A stretch of DNA of 64,000 nt, from assembly GCA_965217135.1 (NCBI GenBank), contig OZ244249.1, forward strand, positions 992,001-1,056,000. The letters are read 5' to 3'. Below the pieces are notes generated by a model. That model was not told where the DNA came from, did not search any database, and saw only the letters and a list, made by a program, of their open reading frames with translations. The translations under genes and the position numbers were made by a program. The number at the start of each line of letters is the position of its first letter. Position 1 is the first letter of the stretch. Origin of the DNA: HXMU1420-2 sp017643305 (GTDB lineage: Bacteria; Pseudomonadota; Alphaproteobacteria; Rhodobacterales; Rhodobacteraceae). Positions 52,051 to 60,897 of this stretch are shown piece by piece.

Positions 52051-52911
52051 TCAATTAATTGCGGCCCGCAGGGAATGTAGGTGCGCGGGTACATGTCGGG
52101 CGGTCAGCTCAGCTTCTCGTACCAAATTGTCGAAATGCCCGGTAAAGGTTTCGACCCTTTCACGGTCCCGAAACGCAACATAGTGCGAGCCCGCATAGAC
52201 CACGCATAACAGCGGCCCGAAAATCGTAATCGGCGCGGAATAGACTTTGCGGGCATCAAACAGATACAGCCGCAGGCGTGGGTAAAGCTGGTCGGCTAGG
52301 TGCACCAGCCGGTCAATTTGTTCCAGACGGATGTCCAGTGGCAAGCCTTCGTAATATCCGGTGCCATGGGCAAAGCTGCGCAGTTCATAAAGCGGCAGCG
52401 CAATCTCATAGTCGGACTGCGTGCCACGCATCCATTGCAGCCGGTCTTCGGACGCGCCAATTGCCTGATCGGCAGTCCGACCCAAATGCGGGGCATATTC
52501 CCATTCCAGCACCGCGCGGGTCTTTAACATGTCGGGCAGGGCGGCGGGTACATGGCGGATCTTGTAGCCGGCAGCTTCCTTGTGCCACTGAAAAATCCGT
52601 TCATCCACCAACGCCCGCGGTGCTTCGGTCATGCTCAGGCTGTTCGACAGCAGATCCGCTGCGCTTTCCGGTCGGTCCGACAGCGACAAAAGCCAATCCG
52701 CTGACACGCCAAGCGCGCTGGCACAGGCCCCAACGACCTGCGCATTCGGCAGCCGAGCACCGGAGTTACCCAAAATTTGGGAGATCGTGGAGCGGTCAAC
52801 ACCGATTTCCCGGGCCAGCGCGCTCTGGGTTTTTCCGCTTTTGCGCAGGGCACGGGCCATTCGGTCCCGAAATTGTGCCGCACGCACGCGTTTGTCCATT
52901 TGAGTCTGCAT
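52051..52911 (-). CDS. XRE-family transcriptional regulator
   Basis: 286 residues. N-terminal helix-turn-helix in about residues 22-75 (SALAREIGVDRSTISQILGN and VVGACASALGVSADWLLSLS). The remaining 200 residues have no zinc or cupin motif I recognise; they contain YEIALPLYELRSFAHGTGYY and RLRLYLFDARKVYSAPITIF, resembling an effector domain. It faces the carnitine genes from the other strand, stop to stop with the SDR, and is divergent from the desaturase. Probable local regulator of one of these units. Confidence 0.85.
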   Translation of the reverse strand: MQTQMDKRVRAAQFRDRMARALRKSGKTQSALAREIGVDRSTISQILGNSGARLPNAQVVGACASALGVSADWLLSLSDRPESAADLLSNSLSMTEAPRALVDERIFQWHKEAAGYKIRHVPAALPDMLKTRAVLEWEYAPHLGRTADQAIGASEDRLQWMRGTQSDYEIALPLYELRSFAHGTGYYEGLPLDIRLEQIDRLVHLADQLYPRLRLYLFDARKVYSAPITIFGPLLCVVYAGSHYVAFRDRERVETFTGHFDNLVREAELTARHVPAHLHSLRAAIN

Positions 52912-52993
52912 ATGTTGATAAATATCACAGGTGCAGAGATTTGTTTACCATTCTTGGAATGGTCACGAAACCGTGAGGATGGTCTAGGAAACC

Positions 52994-53932
52994 ATGGACC
53001 CACGCATCGAGACAGGCATGACAACAGGCGAAACCAAGAGCGCATATGCGCAGACCACCGAATGGCTGACCGTCATTCTGATCCTTGCGTGCTATGGCCT
53101 TTGGGCCGTAGCGTTGTTTTTGCTCCCCGGTGTGTCGGTCTGGCTGACGGTTAGCGTTTTGGCGGTGCTGATCGGCTTTCACGGATCCCTGACGCATGAG
53201 GTTCTGCATGGCCACCCGTTCCCGTCACAGCCGTTGAACGAAGCCACGATGTTCCTGCCGTTAAGCCTGCTCATCCCCTACAACCGGTTTCGGGATCTGC
53301 ATTTAGCTCATCATCGTGATTCCAACCTGACAGACCCATATGATGACCCGGAAACCAGTTATCTGGACCCTCATGTCTGGCAGCGCCTGCCATGGTGGGT
53401 GCAGGCGGTGCTGCGGGTCAACAACACGCTACTGGGCCGCATTCTTATCGGAGCGGGCATTGGTCAGATCCTGTTTTTCCGTAACGAATGGCGGGGGGCC
53501 AGGGCAGGGGACCGTGCGATTTGGCTGGCTTGGGCGCTGCACATGGCAGGCGCGACCATCGTTCTATGGTTGGTGGCCATGTCACCAACGCCGGTCTGGG
53601 CCTATCTGGTCGCGGCTTATGCCGGGCTGTCGATCCTCAAGATCCGGACTTTTCTGGAGCACCGCGCCCACGAAAAAACCCGCGCACGCACGGTCATTAT
53701 CGAAGACAGGGGACCGCTAGCCTTCATGTTTCTGAACAATAACCTACATGTTGTGCATCACATGAAACCCGGCGCGCCCTGGTACAGGTTGCCGGCCATC
53801 TACGGCGCGGCCAAGGACCGGTACCAGCAAGTGAACGACGCTTATGTCTACAGGTCCTACGCAGAAATCTTCCGCTGCTATTTTCTGCATGCGAAGGATC
53901 CGGTGCCGCATCCACTATGGCCAAAGCCCTGA
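52994..53932 (+). CDS. Membrane fatty-acid desaturase-like protein
   Basis: 312 residues, four or more membrane helices. Three histidine boxes for the di-iron centre: HEVLHGH at about 68-74, HLAHHRD at 103-109 and NNNLHVVHH at about 249-257. The family includes acyl desaturases and hydroxylases of related compounds; the substrate is unknown. A second ATG lies eight codons later. Divergent from the XRE regulator. Confidence 0.88.
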   Translation: MDPRIETGMTTGETKSAYAQTTEWLTVILILACYGLWAVALFLLPGVSVWLTVSVLAVLIGFHGSLTHEVLHGHPFPSQPLNEATMFLPLSLLIPYNRFRDLHLAHHRDSNLTDPYDDPETSYLDPHVWQRLPWWVQAVLRVNNTLLGRILIGAGIGQILFFRNEWRGARAGDRAIWLAWALHMAGATIVLWLVAMSPTPVWAYLVAAYAGLSILKIRTFLEHRAHEKTRARTVIIEDRGPLAFMFLNNNLHVVHHMKPGAPWYRLPAIYGAAKDRYQQVNDAYVYRSYAEIFRCYFLHAKDPVPHPLWPKP

Positions 53933-53952
53933 ATTCGCGCCATTAGGGCGCC

Positions 53953-54855
53953 ATGCCACTCTGGATACCCGTCACCGTCGCGGCCGCCAGTTTTCAAACC
54001 GTGCGGTTCATGCTGCAAAAATCGCTGAGCGAAGTGCGCCTTTCTGCGGCCGGCGCAACGTTTTCGCGGTTTGCCTATTCCGCGCCGTTCGTTCTGGCGG
54101 TTGTGCTGATCTATCTGGGGGTATCTGGCCGCAGCTTGCCGGATTTCACGGCCATGTTTTGGGTATATGCCTTGATTGGTGGCCTGTCTCAGATCCTGGC
54201 CACGGTCTGCGTTGTTCTGATGTTTAAGCAACGGAATTTTGCCGTCGGGATTACCTTTAAAAAGACGGAAGTTATCCAGACCGCGCTGCTGGGCCTTGTT
54301 GTTCTGGGCGATCATGTCAGCGCGGGTGGCCTGGCGGCAATCCTGATTGGCCTGGTAGCCGTGCTGGTCCTGTCGAAAACGCCGGAATCCGAAGGCCGGT
54401 GGTGGCAGCATTTGACCAACCGCGCTTCGCTCATCGGATTGACGTCTGGTGTGCTCTTTGCATTTTCCGCAGTTGCCTATCGTGGCGCGTCGCTGGAACT
54501 GGGCGGTCTCGAACCCGTGCTCCGCGCGGGGGTCACGCTGGCGGCGGTGACCACATTGCAGATGGTGGGCATGGCGGTTTGGTTGCTTTTGCGCGACCGC
54601 GCAGAACTGCGTGCGGTCTGGAACGCTCGGCGCACAGCGATCTTCGTGGGCTTGACCAGCATGGGCGGGTCATTTTGCTGGTTCCTGGCGTTCACGTTGC
54701 AGAACGCGGCTTACGTCAAGGCGCTGGGGCAGGTGGAGCTGTTGTTATCTCTGATGGCTTCCGTTCTGTTCTTTAAAGAACAGGTCACCCGCAGGGAACT
54801 GGTAGGCATGTCCCTGCTTGGCGCGTCCATCATCGTTCTGGTGCTGGCGATTTAA
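53953..54855 (+). CDS. EamA/DMT-family transporter
   Basis: 300 residues, about ten membrane helices in two EamA repeats. GITFKKTEVIQTALLGLVVL and YVKALGQVELLLSLMASVLF are the paired loop/helix parts, ending FFKEQVTRRELVGMSLLGAS as in drug/metabolite transporters. Substrate unknown. It ends 4 bases inside the convergent NUDIX gene. Confidence 0.9.
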   Translation: MPLWIPVTVAAASFQTVRFMLQKSLSEVRLSAAGATFSRFAYSAPFVLAVVLIYLGVSGRSLPDFTAMFWVYALIGGLSQILATVCVVLMFKQRNFAVGITFKKTEVIQTALLGLVVLGDHVSAGGLAAILIGLVAVLVLSKTPESEGRWWQHLTNRASLIGLTSGVLFAFSAVAYRGASLELGGLEPVLRAGVTLAAVTTLQMVGMAVWLLLRDRAELRAVWNARRTAIFVGLTSMGGSFCWFLAFTLQNAAYVKALGQVELLLSLMASVLFFKEQVTRRELVGMSLLGASIIVLVLAI

Positions 54856-55553
54856 CCGGTTTCCGGCATCGGATACCCGCGCAGGCGCAGGAACAGGCTG
54901 GCTTCGTCATTGTTCTTGAAATACGGCACGCTTTCCGGCGGCGTCCTGTCGGTCACCCGTGCGCCGATTTCGGCCAGAACGACCTCGGTAATGAACGGCA
55001 GATCGAAGCTGCGCGCATCCGGCAGCGCGATCCACTGCAAATGGCTTAACTCGTCTGAAGCACCTGAAAAGTCATCCGGGTCATTCTGGATATCATCGAC
55101 ATCAACCAGAAAGAACCGCGCGTCGAACCGGCGTGGGCGTCCGGGTGGTGTCAGCGCCCGGAACACGAACTGCAAACCCTCGGCGGTCGGCACATGGCCG
55201 GTTTCCGCAAACGCCTGCCAATCGCCCGGCACAGGTGTTTGCCAGGTGCCTTTGCGCCCCAGGATCAGCCCGGTTTCTTCCCACAATTCGCGGATGGCCG
55301 CAGCGGCAAGCGCATTCTGCATGCCGTCAGGTGCATCATCGGCCAGACGGGCATGGCAAACATCCGAAATGGGCGAAGCCATCGGCACCTCGGCATCCTG
55401 CGCATCAACCGCTCCGCCCGGAAAGACGAATTTGTTGGGCATGAACGCAGCTTTCGCGCCCCTCTGACCCATCAGGATGGATGGGTTGGTGTGTCGATCG
55501 CGCAGAACGATAACCGTTGCTGCGTTGCGGATCGCGGATTTGTCGGCTGTCAT
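54852..55553 (-). CDS. NUDIX hydrolase
   Basis: 233 residues. NUDIX box in ALAAAAIRELWEETGLILGR (REx2EExG) near residue 88, preceded by PNKFVFPGGAVDAQDAEVPM. Resembles NUDT7/NUDT19-like enzymes hydrolysing CoA or nucleotide derivatives. The start overlaps the DUF983 stop... the two leftward genes share ATGA-type coupling. Cytosolic. Confidence 0.92.
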   Translation of the reverse strand: MTADKSAIRNAATVIVLRDRHTNPSILMGQRGAKAAFMPNKFVFPGGAVDAQDAEVPMASPISDVCHARLADDAPDGMQNALAAAAIRELWEETGLILGRKGTWQTPVPGDWQAFAETGHVPTAEGLQFVFRALTPPGRPRRFDARFFLVDVDDIQNDPDDFSGASDELSHLQWIALPDARSFDLPFITEVVLAEIGARVTDRTPPESVPYFKNNDEASLFLRLRGYPMPETG

Positions 55554-56002
55554 TTGCTCTCGATCAATTCAGCAGGCGTCGCCGTACGGGAAAACCCGTG
55601 CAGCCGTTTTGCCCATTGGTAGGCGACAATCGCCCCCTTCAGTCTGGGCAGAAGGTACAGGGACAGTGTGACACATCCAACCGCAAAGAAGCTGAACAGC
55701 ACCAAAGGATCAGGGCGGAAGGTTTCGAACGCGATCAAAAGCGATGGCGCCATGACGTGTCCGACGATCAGGATCGTCAGATAGGCCGGCCCGTCATCGG
55801 CCCGGTGATGGCAAAGCTCTTCTCGGCAGACCGGGCAGGTGTCGCAAACCTTCAGGTAACTTTTAAACAGCGGCCCGGTTCCGCAACTTGGACATTTGCG
55901 CCGCCAGCCGCGCAGCAAGGCGGGCCGGACAGGCCGCTCGGGCGGATCCAAGTCGTTCGAAACCATCTCGATAAGTGGTTCGATTTTTTCGAGTTTCGTC
56001 AT
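55550..56002 (-). CDS. DUF983 family membrane protein
   Basis: 150 residues. Zinc-ribbon-like start GWRRKCPSCGTGPLFKSYLK and VCDTCPVCREELCHHRADDG, then two membrane helices (AYLTILIVGHVMAPSLLIAF and FSFFAVGCVTLSLYLLPRLK). The family is often near cytochrome oxidase assembly or NUDIX genes; function unknown. Cotranscribed with the NUDIX gene. Confidence 0.92.
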   Translation of the reverse strand: MTKLEKIEPLIEMVSNDLDPPERPVRPALLRGWRRKCPSCGTGPLFKSYLKVCDTCPVCREELCHHRADDGPAYLTILIVGHVMAPSLLIAFETFRPDPLVLFSFFAVGCVTLSLYLLPRLKGAIVAYQWAKRLHGFSRTATPAELIESK

Positions 56003-56194
56003 CGTTACTCTCCCGCAATCAACTTGATGGGGGAGTGGCGTTCAAAAAAGGTGGTATTCTGACCTTGCGTCGGGATGTCGCAAAACTTTTTGGTTTTCGC
56101 TGGGGTTTTTGACGACGGAATGCGGATGGGTGTGCGTTTGAATAGGTGTAAGCAGCGCAAGGGTGTCTGCTGAACCAGAGCAAGGATGAGGCAT

Positions 56195-56644
56195 ATGAAC
56201 TCCAAAGTATTCATCACTGGCATTGTATTGGTTTCCGTCGTGGTAACCGCGGCCTCCGTTTCCGCAGAGGACCGCAGGCATGGGCCGGGTAAACACCAGC
56301 GCATGTCATTCTCTGAACTCGATACGGACAGCAGTGGCGAAGTGACTAAGGACGAACTTGCGGCCAGGATGAACGGCCGTTTCATGGAAGTTGACGCAAA
56401 TGGCGACAGCGTCCTCGACCGTGACGAAATGATCGCCGCAGCACAGGCCATGCCAGCCGCGCGGGCCGATCATATGTTGGACCGGTTCGACAAGGACGGA
56501 GATGGCGCAATTTCGCTGGACGAAATGCCGGCAATGCCGGATGGAGTTTTCGACAAGGCTGACGCTGATAGCAGCGGCGGGTTGTCGGAAGAAGAATTGG
56601 CGCAGATGCGCCCGCATGGCAAAAAGCGGAAGCATAAGAACTGA
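56195..56644 (+). CDS. Secreted EF-hand calcium-binding protein
   Basis: 149 residues from MNSKVFITGIVLVSVVVTAA, signal peptide ending SAEDRRH; GGATGAGG lies just before. Four EF-hand loops: DTDSSGEVTKDE, DANGDSVLDRDE, DKDGDGAISLDE and DADSSGGLSEEE. The C-terminus is Lys/His-rich. Binds calcium in the periplasm. It is followed by an ECF sigma factor and two small membrane proteins. Confidence 0.92.
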   Translation: MNSKVFITGIVLVSVVVTAASVSAEDRRHGPGKHQRMSFSELDTDSSGEVTKDELAARMNGRFMEVDANGDSVLDRDEMIAAAQAMPAARADHMLDRFDKDGDGAISLDEMPAMPDGVFDKADADSSGGLSEEELAQMRPHGKKRKHKN

Positions 56645-56704
56645 GGTGTGGATGGCGGATTGTCCATATCGACACCGCATGCGACGGGGCCTGGGGGCTC
56701 CGTC

Positions 56705-57283
56705 GTGACGCAGGATGCGGCCGTTCCGGACGAAACGCTGCTGGTGCTTTACGCCCGCGGCGATGCGGAGGCCGCGCGAGAGTTGACCGACCGCATGTTG
56801 CCACGTGCGCTGTCTGTAGCGACGCGGGTGCTGGGCGACCGTGCCGAGGCCGAGGATGTCGCGCAGGAAGCAATGCTGCGGCTGTGGCGGATCGCACCCG
56901 ACTGGCAGACCGGCCAGGCGAAGGTCAGCACGTGGCTCTACCGAGTCGCGATGAACCTGTGCATCGATCTGCAACGCAAACGGCGTGGGGGAACAGTCGC
57001 GCTGAATGACGCACCGGACCCGGCGGATAACGCACCAAGTGCGGCAGAACAACTGGTGGCGAAGGCCCGCAGCGATGCCTTGCAAGATGCTTTGGCGCAA
57101 CTGCCGGACCGGCAAAGACAGGCGGTGGTGCTGCGCCACCTTGAAGAATTGGCCAACCCCGAGATTGCGGAAATCCTCGGGGTCAGCGTGGAGGCGGTGG
57201 AAAGCCTCGTCGCACGTGGGAAACGAGGGCTGACAGCAGCCCTGAATCAAAGACGAGATGACCTGGGGTACAATCATGGCTGA
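56705..57283 (+). CDS. ECF-type RNA polymerase sigma factor
   Basis: 192 residues from a GTG giving MTQDAAVPDETLLVLYARGD; a GTG at 56648 would add 19 residues, but the chosen start suits the family and has GGGGG just before. Region 2 is EDVAQEAMLRLWRIAPDWQT with STWLYRVAMNLCIDLQRKRR; region 4 is LAQLPDRQRQAVVLRHLEEL and IAEILGVSVEAVESLVARGK. Directs transcription of an unknown regulon; the next gene is its likely anti-sigma factor. Confidence 0.9.
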   Translation: MTQDAAVPDETLLVLYARGDAEAARELTDRMLPRALSVATRVLGDRAEAEDVAQEAMLRLWRIAPDWQTGQAKVSTWLYRVAMNLCIDLQRKRRGGTVALNDAPDPADNAPSAAEQLVAKARSDALQDALAQLPDRQRQAVVLRHLEELANPEIAEILGVSVEAVESLVARGKRGLTAALNQRRDDLGYNHG

Positions 57284-57656
57284 CGAAATGGACAAGTTTG
57301 GCGGTCTGGACGACATCTTTGCAGTGGCGCGGGCCACGGCCCCCGAACCAACGGACGACCTGCGTCGCCGGGTTTTGACGGATGCCGCGCAGATGCAGGC
57401 CGGGTTTGAACAGCTCCAGTCCGTCATATCCGGGGCCGTCCCGGTAGGTGGCTGGTTCCGTCACGTGGCCAACGCCCTGGGCGGCTGGGCTGGCCTGGGC
57501 GGTTTGGCCACGGCTTGCGCGGCGGGTATTTGGATCGGCTTTGCGCCGCCTGCGACATGGCCGGATCCAGCATCGCTGGTTATTCAGGAAGACAGCGGCT
57601 TCGATCTGTTCCAGAGCGAGGAAATGGCCGTGCTGATGGCAATGGGTGAGGGGTGA
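57276..57656 (+). CDS. Small single-pass membrane protein, possible anti-sigma factor
   Basis: 126 residues from MADEMDKFGGLDDIFAVARA. Cytosolic N-terminal helices (DDLRRRVLTDAAQMQAGFEQ) followed by one membrane helix, WAGLGGLATACAAGIWIGFA, and a short acidic periplasmic tail. The start lies inside the sigma gene end (8-base overlap), the usual arrangement for a cognate anti-sigma factor. No zinc-binding motif (HxxxCxxC) is present. The role is inferred from size, topology and coupling. Confidence 0.75.
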   Translation: MADEMDKFGGLDDIFAVARATAPEPTDDLRRRVLTDAAQMQAGFEQLQSVISGAVPVGGWFRHVANALGGWAGLGGLATACAAGIWIGFAPPATWPDPASLVIQEDSGFDLFQSEEMAVLMAMGEG

Positions 57657-57658
57657 TC

Positions 57659-58177
57659 ATGACAACAGAGACCACAGTTTCAGTTCGGCGCAGCCCGCTT
57701 TGGATACGGATCCTGCTGGGTGTGTCGCTGGCACTGAACCTGGCCATTGCGGGGCTGGTTGTGGGCGCGGGCCTGCGTCTGATTGGCCCTTATGGCCCAC
57801 CGGCACCGCACACGTTTGGTGGCGCGTTGATCCGGGCCTTGCCGCATGATGACCGCCGAGAGATTGGGTTTCGCGCGCGCGACAGCCTAGGGCCACGCCC
57901 GGATTACGGCGCAGGCGCGGCGAAACTGATTACCGCCCTGCGCATCACACCTTTTGATGCTGCTGCGGTGGAGGTTATCCTAAACGCGCAAAGCGTGGGG
58001 CGGGCGGCATGGTCCAAAGCGCTGCAGGATTCATGGCTGATCCATGTGTCGGACATGTCCGAAAATGAGCGACTGGGCTATGCCCAACGTCTGGAAGAGG
58101 CAGAGAAAAAACGCGCTGAGTTACGCGATTATTCCCGGCGCAAGGATGGTGACAAGGACAAGGACCGCCGCGACTGA
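57659..58177 (+). CDS. Periplasmic Spy/CpxP-like heavy-metal sensor protein
   Basis: 172 residues from the ATG at 57659 after GAGGGG; a GTG two codons earlier is possible. N-terminal anchor RSPLWIRILLGVSLALNLAI. The periplasmic domain is helical, with repeated LxxLRITPFDAAAVE and ENERLGYAQRLEEAEKKRAE patterns like the periplasmic heavy-metal sensor family, and ends in a highly charged KDGDKDKDRRD tail. It closes the EF-hand/sigma/anti-sigma unit and may sense envelope metals or misfolding for it. Confidence 0.8.
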   Translation: MTTETTVSVRRSPLWIRILLGVSLALNLAIAGLVVGAGLRLIGPYGPPAPHTFGGALIRALPHDDRREIGFRARDSLGPRPDYGAGAAKLITALRITPFDAAAVEVILNAQSVGRAAWSKALQDSWLIHVSDMSENERLGYAQRLEEAEKKRAELRDYSRRKDGDKDKDRRD

Positions 58178-58184
58178 CCCCGGT

Positions 58185-59579
58185 TCAGGCCGCGGCGGTG
58201 ATCAGAGACACCCGGTTGCGGCCCCGATCCTTTGCGCGGTATAGCGCGCGGTCGTCCATTTCGATAAAGGCGCGTACTTCGCCGTCTTCGGTGTCGGGCT
58301 CCGGTCCACCCAACGTCGGCACCACCACTACTCCGATGCTGATCGTCACTGAAACTGGATCGGGCTGGCCGCAAACGGCAAAAGGCGTGCCGTTCACCTT
58401 TTCCCGCAGGGTTTGTGCCAGTCTCTGAGCCTGATCGATGCCGGCGTTTTCCGACACGATGAGAAATTCTTCTCCACCCACACGGGCCAGAAGGTCCTGC
58501 GGCTGCAGGCAGGCATTCAGCCGGTTGGCGGTTTCCGCAAGCACAACATCCCCTGCCTGGTGACCATGGCAGTCATTGACGGTCTTGAAGTGGTCGATAT
58601 CGGCCAGCATCACCGCAAAGGGCCGGCTCGTTTGGCGGGATTGCCGCGCGCAGCGGGCGAGGTGAGGTAGAGCGATGCGCCGGTTGTAGAGACCTGTAAG
58701 GGGGTCACGCACAGCGGCGCGCAGACCGCGTTGCAAGGTTTCCCTCATCCGGGTCGACCGCCGCTGCACGGCCAGCAACCGTTTCAGCCGCAGAGCAACC
58801 TCTTCGCTGTCGCAATCGACAGGCACCACGTCATCCGCACCGAGGTCCAACACCTGCGCGGCACTGGACTGCGTTTTGGAGTTCCATAGCACTATGACCA
58901 CCGCGTGCCGGGTCGCCGACCGGCTGCGTAAGACTGACAACAACCTCAGACCCGGTTGGCCCCCTGGCGCGTCTCCTTGCAGGACCAATGCGTCAAAGCG
59001 GAGCGGCTTGGGACCATTCAGGTACAGCGCATCAGGTGTAACCGGCGTCAGCTTGTGGCGCACAGCGGTCGACAGGTGTGCGCATTGGGCGGCAGCGCTT
59101 TCAAGCGTGGCCCCTACAACGGCGATGCGGGCAGGTTGGTCAAAGGCCAGCGACGGCTCGGAGAAGCCTAGCACCCGGCTCATCGTATCGCGTGGACGCA
59201 GTTCTTCGGTTTGGTGGCGTTCCCGGATCAGCCGCCGGATACGCGCCAGCAGCATCACATCGTCCAGCGGTAGGCTCATCGCATCATCGGCCCCGCACTG
59301 CAGTGCGGACCGGCGGGCCGCCGCATCGTTTTCGCGCGTCACGATCATCAACGGCACTCCCGGTGCGTCTGTGTCGCGCATGCGACACAGGTCAGCCAGC
59401 CCTGCATCGGGCAGGTTGGTTCCAGCTAGGATCAGGTTGGGCCGGCACCGCGCGATGATGTCCCCTGCGCCGTCCAGCCGGTCGGATTGGACAACTTTGT
59501 AATAGCCTGCCGAAAGCTGAACCTTCAGCATGATCCTGTTTGTTGCGGCCCCGTCGAGGACCAGAATGGTGCCTGGCAT
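58185..59579 (-). CDS. PleD-like diguanylate cyclase with degenerate receiver domains
   Basis: 464 residues: two response-regulator receiver folds, then GGDEF. Cyclase active site ARVGGEEFLIVSE is intact, with ADIDHFKTVNDCHGHQAGD before it; the inhibitory RxxD is QPQD here, so product inhibition may be lost. In receiver 1 the phospho-acceptor position in LILAGTNLPDAG is Gly, not Asp, and the acidic pair reads DG. In receiver 2 FDALVLQGDAPGG has Gln at that place. The protein probably cannot be phosphorylated in the usual way, so other signals should control it. Confidence 0.88.
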   Translation of the reverse strand: MPGTILVLDGAATNRIMLKVQLSAGYYKVVQSDRLDGAGDIIARCRPNLILAGTNLPDAGLADLCRMRDTDAPGVPLMIVTRENDAAARRSALQCGADDAMSLPLDDVMLLARIRRLIRERHQTEELRPRDTMSRVLGFSEPSLAFDQPARIAVVGATLESAAAQCAHLSTAVRHKLTPVTPDALYLNGPKPLRFDALVLQGDAPGGQPGLRLLSVLRSRSATRHAVVIVLWNSKTQSSAAQVLDLGADDVVPVDCDSEEVALRLKRLLAVQRRSTRMRETLQRGLRAAVRDPLTGLYNRRIALPHLARCARQSRQTSRPFAVMLADIDHFKTVNDCHGHQAGDVVLAETANRLNACLQPQDLLARVGGEEFLIVSENAGIDQAQRLAQTLREKVNGTPFAVCGQPDPVSVTISIGVVVVPTLGGPEPDTEDGEVRAFIEMDDRALYRAKDRGRNRVSLITAAA

Positions 59580-59785
59580 GTGCGGGTCCTTTCCGGACTG
59601 TCAAACTCTGAGGTCTTAAGTTTCGCCTAGTCTGGTTAACAAAGCCTTGACTGGCTCAGAGCCCTCAATTTTGGCCAAAAACGGCTAACCTGCCGGGGCG
59701 CGTTCACCGGCACGCCAATAGACAACCGCCTGAATTGGGCCTAGAGAAGGCTCATCTGCTCCCTCCAACGACCCTGTGGCTCCCA

Positions 59786-60070
59786 ATGGCGATTTCCGCT
59801 GAACGTGCCGAAACGATTGCCCTGCAGGCCCTGGCCTGGCTGATCGGAAATGATGAGCTGCTGCCAGTGTTCCTGGGCTCTACCGGCACGTCCGAGGCCG
59901 ATGTTAGGACTCGTGCGCAGGACCCGGAATTTCTGGGCTCCGTTCTGGATTTCCTGATGATGGATGATGCCTGGGTTGTCGCGCTGTGTGATGCCAACGG
60001 GCTGTCTTACGAAGAGCCGATGTCGGCCCGGGTCATGCTGCCCGGCGGCGATCAAGTGCATTGGACCTGA
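59786..60070 (+). CDS. DUF3572 family protein
   Basis: 94 residues from MAISAERAETIALQALAWLI. The core LPVFLGSTGTSEADVRTRAQ and LGSVLDFLMMDDAWVVALCD is the DUF3572 pattern, all helical, cytosolic. Function unknown. It is followed after 11 bases by the HAD phosphatase in the same direction. The 200 bases before it hold no other gene. Confidence 0.85.
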   Translation: MAISAERAETIALQALAWLIGNDELLPVFLGSTGTSEADVRTRAQDPEFLGSVLDFLMMDDAWVVALCDANGLSYEEPMSARVMLPGGDQVHWT

Positions 60071-60081
60071 CAGGATTGACT

Positions 60082-60789
60082 ATGCCGGAAACACCTGCCC
60101 GCAGTTTTGATGCAGTCCTGTTCGACAAGGACGGCACGCTCTTCGATTTTGCCGCGACATGGGAAGCTTGGGCGCGCTCCTTCCTGATGCGGATTACCGG
60201 CTCGGATCATGATTCGGCCACGCATATCGGGGATGAGATCGGGTTTGATATGCGGAACAACCGGTTCCATCCCGGCAGCACCGTAATCGCAGGGACCCCA
60301 GCCGAGGTGGCGGCAGAACTGGCCCCGCACCTGCCGGGCATGACCACAGCTGACGTGATCGACATTCTCAACAAAGAAGCACAGGCGGCGCCGCAATCCG
60401 AAGCTGTGCCGCTGATCCCGTTTCTGGACGGTTTGCGCGCTGCCGGTCTAAGGCTTGGCGTGGCCACCAATGATGCGGAGGCCCCAGCCATGGCGCATCT
60501 GGGTGCCGCGCGGGTTGTGGACCGGTTCGATTTTATCTCCGGGTTCGACAGTGGGCATGGGGCCAAGCCGGCGCCGGGTCAGTTGCTGGCCTTCTGCCGG
60601 GCGGTTGATGTGGTTCCGGCGCGGGCCGTCATGGTGGGCGACAGCACCCATGACCTGATCGCAGGCCGCGCGGCTGGTATGGCCACTGTTGGCGTGCTGA
60701 CCGGCATGGCTGGTCAGGCGGATCTGGCGCATCTTGCTGACATCGTGCTGCCGGATATCGGGTACCTGCCCGGCTGGCTGGGCCTCTGA
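60082..60789 (+). CDS. HAD-family phosphatase (phosphoglycolate phosphatase-like)
   Basis: 235 residues from MPETPARSFDAVLFDKDGTL. HAD motif I FDKDGTLFDFAATWEAW, motif II GVATNDAEAPAM, motif III Lys in GHGAKPAPGQLL and motif IV VMVGDSTHDLIAGRAAG. Resembles Gph/phosphoglycolate phosphatases. Substrate unconfirmed. Confidence 0.9.
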   Translation: MPETPARSFDAVLFDKDGTLFDFAATWEAWARSFLMRITGSDHDSATHIGDEIGFDMRNNRFHPGSTVIAGTPAEVAAELAPHLPGMTTADVIDILNKEAQAAPQSEAVPLIPFLDGLRAAGLRLGVATNDAEAPAMAHLGAARVVDRFDFISGFDSGHGAKPAPGQLLAFCRAVDVVPARAVMVGDSTHDLIAGRAAGMATVGVLTGMAGQADLAHLADIVLPDIGYLPGWLGL

Positions 60790-60897
60790 CGCGCTGACCG
60801 ATCCTCCTTCGGGCTTTTGCGACACTTTGCGTCGCAACTGAGACTGTTTCACCGTTCTGCCGGTGCCTTGATAGCCAGGCATACGACGGAGACAGAC

